Of a stretch of 36,900 nucleotides of DNA, positions 33,684 through 36,900 are shown one piece after another. Each line of letters begins with the position of its first letter. The stretch's first letter is position 1. Below the pieces are notes generated by a model. It searched no databases and was not told the DNA's origin. It saw only the letters and a program-made list of their open reading frames with translations. Source of the stretch: Vibrio ichthyoenteri ATCC 700023 (GTDB lineage Bacteria; Pseudomonadota; Gammaproteobacteria; Enterobacterales; Vibrionaceae); NCBI RefSeq assembly GCF_000222605.1, contig NZ_AFWF01000089.1, forward strand, positions 1-36,900. Direction: 5' to 3'. Both the position numbers and the translations under genes were made by a program.

Positions 33684-34247
33684 ATGACAAAGACAGCACT
33701 CATCATTATTGATATTCAAAACGACTACTTTGAGGGAGGCGCGATGCCGCTTCATAATCCGCAGGCTGCTAGTCACCAAGCCGCTAAGTTAATTAAGCAT
33801 TTTCGCGCACAAAATAAACCAGTCATTCATGTCCAACATCTTGCCGCGAGTGAGGCATTAGGATTCATGTTAGAAGGCACCAAAGGACAAGAGATTCATC
33901 CTAGTGTGGTACCAGTTGCACCGGAGAAGGTCATCATTAAGCATTACCCCAATTCATTTGCCAAAACCGAACTGGAAAGCGTTCTACAAGCGCTTGAGGT
34001 CACGGAGATTATCGTGGCTGGAATGATGACGCACATGTGCGTGAGCAGCACGGTACGCGCTTCTTTGGAGTATGGTTTACAGGCTACAGTCGTACATGAC
34101 GCCTGTGCGAGTTGTGATCTCACGATTTTGGGGCAAACCATCGACGCGGATAATGTGCATGTAACCGCGCTAGCTGAGATTGCTAACATCGCTAAGATCT
34201 CCAGTTGTGAAGAAGTCCTTGCGCACGCTTTCGACAATGAGGCTTAA
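33684..34247 (+). CDS. Isochorismatase-family cysteine hydrolase
   Basis: A 187-residue cytoplasmic hydrolase of the isochorismatase/nicotinamidase superfamily. The catalytic triad is visible: Asp10 (ALIIIDIQNDYF), Lys86 (EKVIIKHYPNSF) and Cys119 (VAGMMTHMCVSSTVR). The cis-peptide region is GMMTH. Members hydrolyse isochorismate, nicotinamide or other amides, and the sequence alone does not choose. It is divergent from the frameshifted GlxA-type regulator, which probably controlled it. The ribosome binding site is AAAGGAGAG. Its stop overlaps the start of the RecX-family gene (TAATG), so the two are co-transcribed. Confidence 0.92.
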   Translation: MTKTALIIIDIQNDYFEGGAMPLHNPQAASHQAAKLIKHFRAQNKPVIHVQHLAASEALGFMLEGTKGQEIHPSVVPVAPEKVIIKHYPNSFAKTELESVLQALEVTEIIVAGMMTHMCVSSTVRASLEYGLQATVVHDACASCDLTILGQTIDADNVHVTALAEIANIAKISSCEEVLAHAFDNEA

Positions 34248-35137
34248 TGCTGCGCCAATTGAGCGCTCAGCAAAGAGAGATTAGTGTAAACTCTGACGGT
34301 ATCCCCCAACAGAGAGGGCAAAGTTTGCATTCTGAAGAAAATCGAGTGAGAAAAGCCACGCGCATTGAAAGCGTAATGAACTCAGCATTGTGGCACCTAG
34401 GCCAGAAAGATCTGACGGAAAGTGAGCTGCTTTCCAAGCTTCGCGTTAAGACTGACAATCAAGAGTGGATTACCGAAACTTTGGAGAAACTGCGTGGCTT
34501 TGGTTATCTTAAATCTGATAATGAGTTTGCCGAGAAATTCGCGGAACGTTCATTTTTCAATGAATATGGCAGCGGGTACATTGTTGAAAAACTTAAAAAG
34601 AAAGGGTTGGACGACACGGTGATTCGCGCCGCGGTGGCAAAGGTAAAAGATGAGTTGCGTATTGATGAGCAGACAATTTTAAACGACCGAATCAACGGCT
34701 ATTATCAAGCGTTCAATATGAGCAAAGAAAAGCTGGTCGCCACTTTGCAAAAAAGAGGCTTTAGCTACGCTCAAGTCAACGAAGCGATTAAACAACACGC
34801 CTGTTTTCCTCAGCTGCAAACCAACCTTGAGATCAAAGCAGAAAAAGCCGATCTAGAAAAAGAGGTGCTGAAATATGCCCGCAAAGGGAAGGGCATGACA
34901 GTGATTCGTCAAGAATTACGTCAGCGTAAGATCGATATCTCCGAGCTAGATGCCCTCGTTGATAAATTAATTAACGCAGAACAAATCGATTTTTACAGCG
35001 CTTGCTTGGAGCAACTTGAAAAAAAATCCTACGATTTAAGCAGCCATAAAGAGCGCAGCAAAGCGTATGCGATGTTATCGCGCAAAGGTTTCTCATCGGA
35101 AGAGATCCAATTCGCCATGAGTGAGGCGAGCTCATAA
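34247..35137 (+). CDS. Long RecX-family protein
   Basis: A 296-residue protein built of repeated three-helix RecX modules. The first is ALWHLGQKDLTESELLSKL (about 46-65), the next YLKSDNEFAEKFAERSFFNE and VEKLKKKGLDDTVIRAAVAK, then a later repeat VLKYARKGKGMTVIRQELRQ and AMLSRKGFSSEEIQFAMSE. RecX proteins bind and inhibit RecA filaments. This one is nearly twice the length of E. coli RecX (166) and is not beside recA, so it is a divergent paralogue. The ATG at 34247 overlaps the hydrolase stop and has GAGG upstream. The first 40 residues look unlike the family, so a start near 34376 is possible. RecA-directed function is unproven. Confidence 0.78.
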   Translation: MLRQLSAQQREISVNSDGIPQQRGQSLHSEENRVRKATRIESVMNSALWHLGQKDLTESELLSKLRVKTDNQEWITETLEKLRGFGYLKSDNEFAEKFAERSFFNEYGSGYIVEKLKKKGLDDTVIRAAVAKVKDELRIDEQTILNDRINGYYQAFNMSKEKLVATLQKRGFSYAQVNEAIKQHACFPQLQTNLEIKAEKADLEKEVLKYARKGKGMTVIRQELRQRKIDISELDALVDKLINAEQIDFYSACLEQLEKKSYDLSSHKERSKAYAMLSRKGFSSEEIQFAMSEASS

Positions 35138-35184
35138 ATGCTTGAGATTGTGCGCGAAGAATACGTTTAAAGACGCCGTCAACA

Positions 35185-35221
35185 CCTGTCTCTATAGCTT
35201 AGATATATGCTAAGAGACAGG
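35185..35221. other. 37-base hairpin without T-run between convergent genes
   Basis: CCTGTCTCT pairs perfectly with AGAGACAGG, and TAGC/GCTA pair inside. It lies between the RecX-family stop and the convergent MATE stop. No T-run is present on either strand, so it is not a typical intrinsic terminator, though it could protect or end transcripts. Confidence 0.5.
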
Positions 35222-35232
35222 CTTGCTAGCGT

Positions 35233-36612
35233 TTATGATGTTATCGCTAAGCTGTGACTTTCCTTGCTGGTGCTTTTCGCCAGTTTTTTTATCCAAGCGC
35301 CACTTTTAATTCGATATAAGATTGGAATTAGCTTTAAGCCCTCTTCCAATAACACGGCGCAAATCACCATTTCGACAGGCCAACGAAACCAAAAAGCAAA
35401 GATCAAGGAAAGAGGAACTGCGCCCAACCATTGTGCGCAGAAATCTAACTTCATGGTAAATTGCGTATCGCCACCGCTTTTTAAAATACCCGACATTGCC
35501 GTCATCGTAATAGAGCGTAAAAAGATACTGGCTAACACAAATGGGAACAAGGTATAGAGCATGGTTTGTACATCGGCTTCAATCTCACTAAATAGCCCTA
35601 AGACCGCATGGCGACTAAACCAAAGTAATCCGACTAAAAGCAGCCCGACAGAAATGGCAGAAATAAATCCAGCTGTCACATAATCGTTGAGCTCTTTTTG
35701 TTGCGCGGCTCCTATTTTTTCACCAATCAGAATGCCGACAGCCGCCGCACAGCCCCAACTTAATGCGGAAGTCATCACCTCAATAGGTGACAATATAGAG
35801 ATCGCCGCCAATGCTGTCGTGCTTATATTTCCGTAAATGGCGTGGTATATAAACACGCCGCCACTCCAAATGAACTCGCCAGCAATAATCGGCAGACTGA
35901 TTTTCAAAAACGTAGAATGCGCAGTCCAATGGCACGTCTGTTTGGCTACATGTATCGAGATCATCAGGTAAGGCTGCTTGTAATAGATATAGACGAAAAA
36001 CAGTAAGGTGGAAAGCAAACGAGCCGCCAGTGTTCCCCAAGCCGCACCTAATAAACCAAGCGCCGGTAGCCCCCAGAAGCCAAAGATCAGCAAGTAGTTG
36101 AAAGTGATGTTGAGCACCAACTCCACAACAAATAGATACAGCACTACTTTAGGTTTTTGCAAAGCGCGCATGCCGGCACTCCAAATCACGGAGAAAGCGC
36201 TCACGACGATCGTCAGCGCGGTGATTTTTAAATAGCCACTGGCCAATGCAATGATCGCATCGTCGTTAGTCATCAGCCCTGCAATCGAGGGCGCAAAAAA
36301 ATAGAGCACAGGGACTAAAGCTATTGCCGTGAGCGCGCTATAAAACAGCCCAATATGGATCATCTTGTGCAGTTCAAAGAGATCTTTGGCACCCCAATAC
36401 TGAGCACAAAAAATGGCTGTTCCACCGCCTACGCCAACAATAAGATTGAGCACAAACCACAAAATTTTCGCCCCGATCCCTGCAGCAGCAATGGTATCCC
36501 CGCCTAATTTGGCCAGCATATAGGTATCAACAAACCCCAAGCAGGAAAACAGCATGCTGTGCAAGGCAATCGGCACCGCCAGAGTAAATATATTTTTGTA
36601 AATCTTCATCAA
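35233..36612 (-). CDS. MATE-family efflux transporter
   Basis: A 459-residue inner-membrane antiporter of the multidrug and toxin extrusion family, with twelve predicted helices in two six-helix halves. The first half starts FTLAVPIALHSMLFSCLGFVDTYMLAKLGG, the typical MATE entry, and contains GVGGGTAIFCAQYWGAKD. The second half starts near ISLPIIAGEFIWSGGVFIYH and contains the matching VGILIGEKIGAAQQKELN. It uses Na+ or H+ to export organic cations or metabolites; the substrate is unknown. A LysR-type gene on the same strand ends about 110 bases upstream and may regulate it. Length and topology are normal. Confidence 0.94.
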   Translation of the reverse strand: MMKIYKNIFTLAVPIALHSMLFSCLGFVDTYMLAKLGGDTIAAAGIGAKILWFVLNLIVGVGGGTAIFCAQYWGAKDLFELHKMIHIGLFYSALTAIALVPVLYFFAPSIAGLMTNDDAIIALASGYLKITALTIVVSAFSVIWSAGMRALQKPKVVLYLFVVELVLNITFNYLLIFGFWGLPALGLLGAAWGTLAARLLSTLLFFVYIYYKQPYLMISIHVAKQTCHWTAHSTFLKISLPIIAGEFIWSGGVFIYHAIYGNISTTALAAISILSPIEVMTSALSWGCAAAVGILIGEKIGAAQQKELNDYVTAGFISAISVGLLLVGLLWFSRHAVLGLFSEIEADVQTMLYTLFPFVLASIFLRSITMTAMSGILKSGGDTQFTMKLDFCAQWLGAVPLSLIFAFWFRWPVEMVICAVLLEEGLKLIPILYRIKSGAWIKKLAKSTSKESHSLAITS

Positions 36613-36723
36613 CCTATCGTCCTTGTTTTAGGTATAAAAGAGCTTGTTCATTGAACGGCAAGCACACTGATCCCTTTGCTTGTGCGGCAAAAATAGAAAA
36701 TTTTTGTCATGATTTGGGCTAAG

Positions 36724-36900
36724 TTAACGCCCGACAGGAGGTGAGCTAAACCACTGTTGTAAAAAATCGATAAACGCGGACAAGCTGGCGTTACGGTGAA
36801 TCACCGGCGGATAGATAAGGAACATATCGTTTCTACTGATGAAATAGTTTTCTAACACTTGTACTAGTGTTCCCGCTTTTAGCGCGGGCTGAACTAAGAA
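36724..36900 (-). CDS. LysR-family regulator, C-terminal end only
   Basis: The open frame on the minus strand enters from the right edge and stops at 36724. It encodes about 58 residues beginning FLVQPALKAGTLVQVLENYF, then MFLIYPPVIHRNASLSAFID and a short tail. The pattern (xLVQPxLxxGxLVxVLE, followed by YPxxRHxxxxLxAFIDFL) is the end of a LysR effector domain. The start and DNA-binding domain lie outside the window. It probably precedes the MATE gene in the same direction. Confidence 0.85.
   Translation of the reverse strand, partial: FLVQPALKAGTLVQVLENYFISRNDMFLIYPPVIHRNASLSAFIDFLQQWFSSPPVGR

Overview
The window looks like a gammaproteobacterial chromosome of the Vibrionaceae, most likely a Vibrio secondary chromosome. 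The reasons are moderate GC, protein sequences with a Vibrio flavour throughout, and second copies of housekeeping enzymes (transketolase, transaldolase, ribose-5-phosphate isomerase, tyrosyl-tRNA synthetase) inside accessory gene sets. I cannot fix the species. There is no rRNA, tRNA, CRISPR array or insertion sequence that I can support.

Layout. 1-8235: a divergent HlyD-type efflux adaptor and LysR pair (the adaptor runs off the left edge), an NlpE-like lipoprotein, a TrmK-like tRNA methyltransferase, an SMR efflux protein, a DUF805 membrane protein, a chemoreceptor, a DUF4344 putative metallopeptidase and the ribosome-associated protein YibL. 8277-13366: a CsgD/VpsT-like regulator stands divergent from a four-gene operon: a secreted Asp/Asn/Gly-repeat protein, a small secreted paralogue, a periplasmic C39-type peptidase and a further secreted protein. 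A convergent outer-membrane beta-barrel gene follows. This resembles the Pseudomonas Fap functional-amyloid system (FapB/C, FapD, FapE, FapF) but has a very different acidic repeat domain. Two of the secreted proteins carry a double-glycine-like motif just after their signal peptides, making them candidate substrates of the C39 peptidase.

13708-26752: a UlaR/DeoR-type repressor is divergent from an eleven-gene operon of about 12 kb: HAD phosphatase, ribulose-phosphate-epimerase-family enzyme, iron-type alcohol dehydrogenase, second HAD phosphatase, transaldolase, transketolase, RpiA, M20 peptidase, glucose-family PTS EIIBC and an alginate-export-family porin. The intergenic region holds 13 TGAC/GTCA half-sites, mostly spaced by 10 bp. 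Together the genes describe uptake through porin and PTS followed by processing through a private non-oxidative pentose phosphate module; the substrate cannot be read from the sequence. The operon ends in an unusually structured 3' untranslated region and a strong terminator.

26957-36900: a LuxR-type regulator, a second TyrS convergent with a TyrP-like permease, a catalase, a frameshifted GlxA/AraC-type regulator divergent from an isochorismatase-family hydrolase, a long RecX-family protein overlapping that hydrolase, a MATE transporter and the 3' end of a LysR gene. The two places I would look at first are the Fap-like amyloid locus with its candidate C39 substrates, and the PTS/pentose-phosphate operon with its helically phased operator array.
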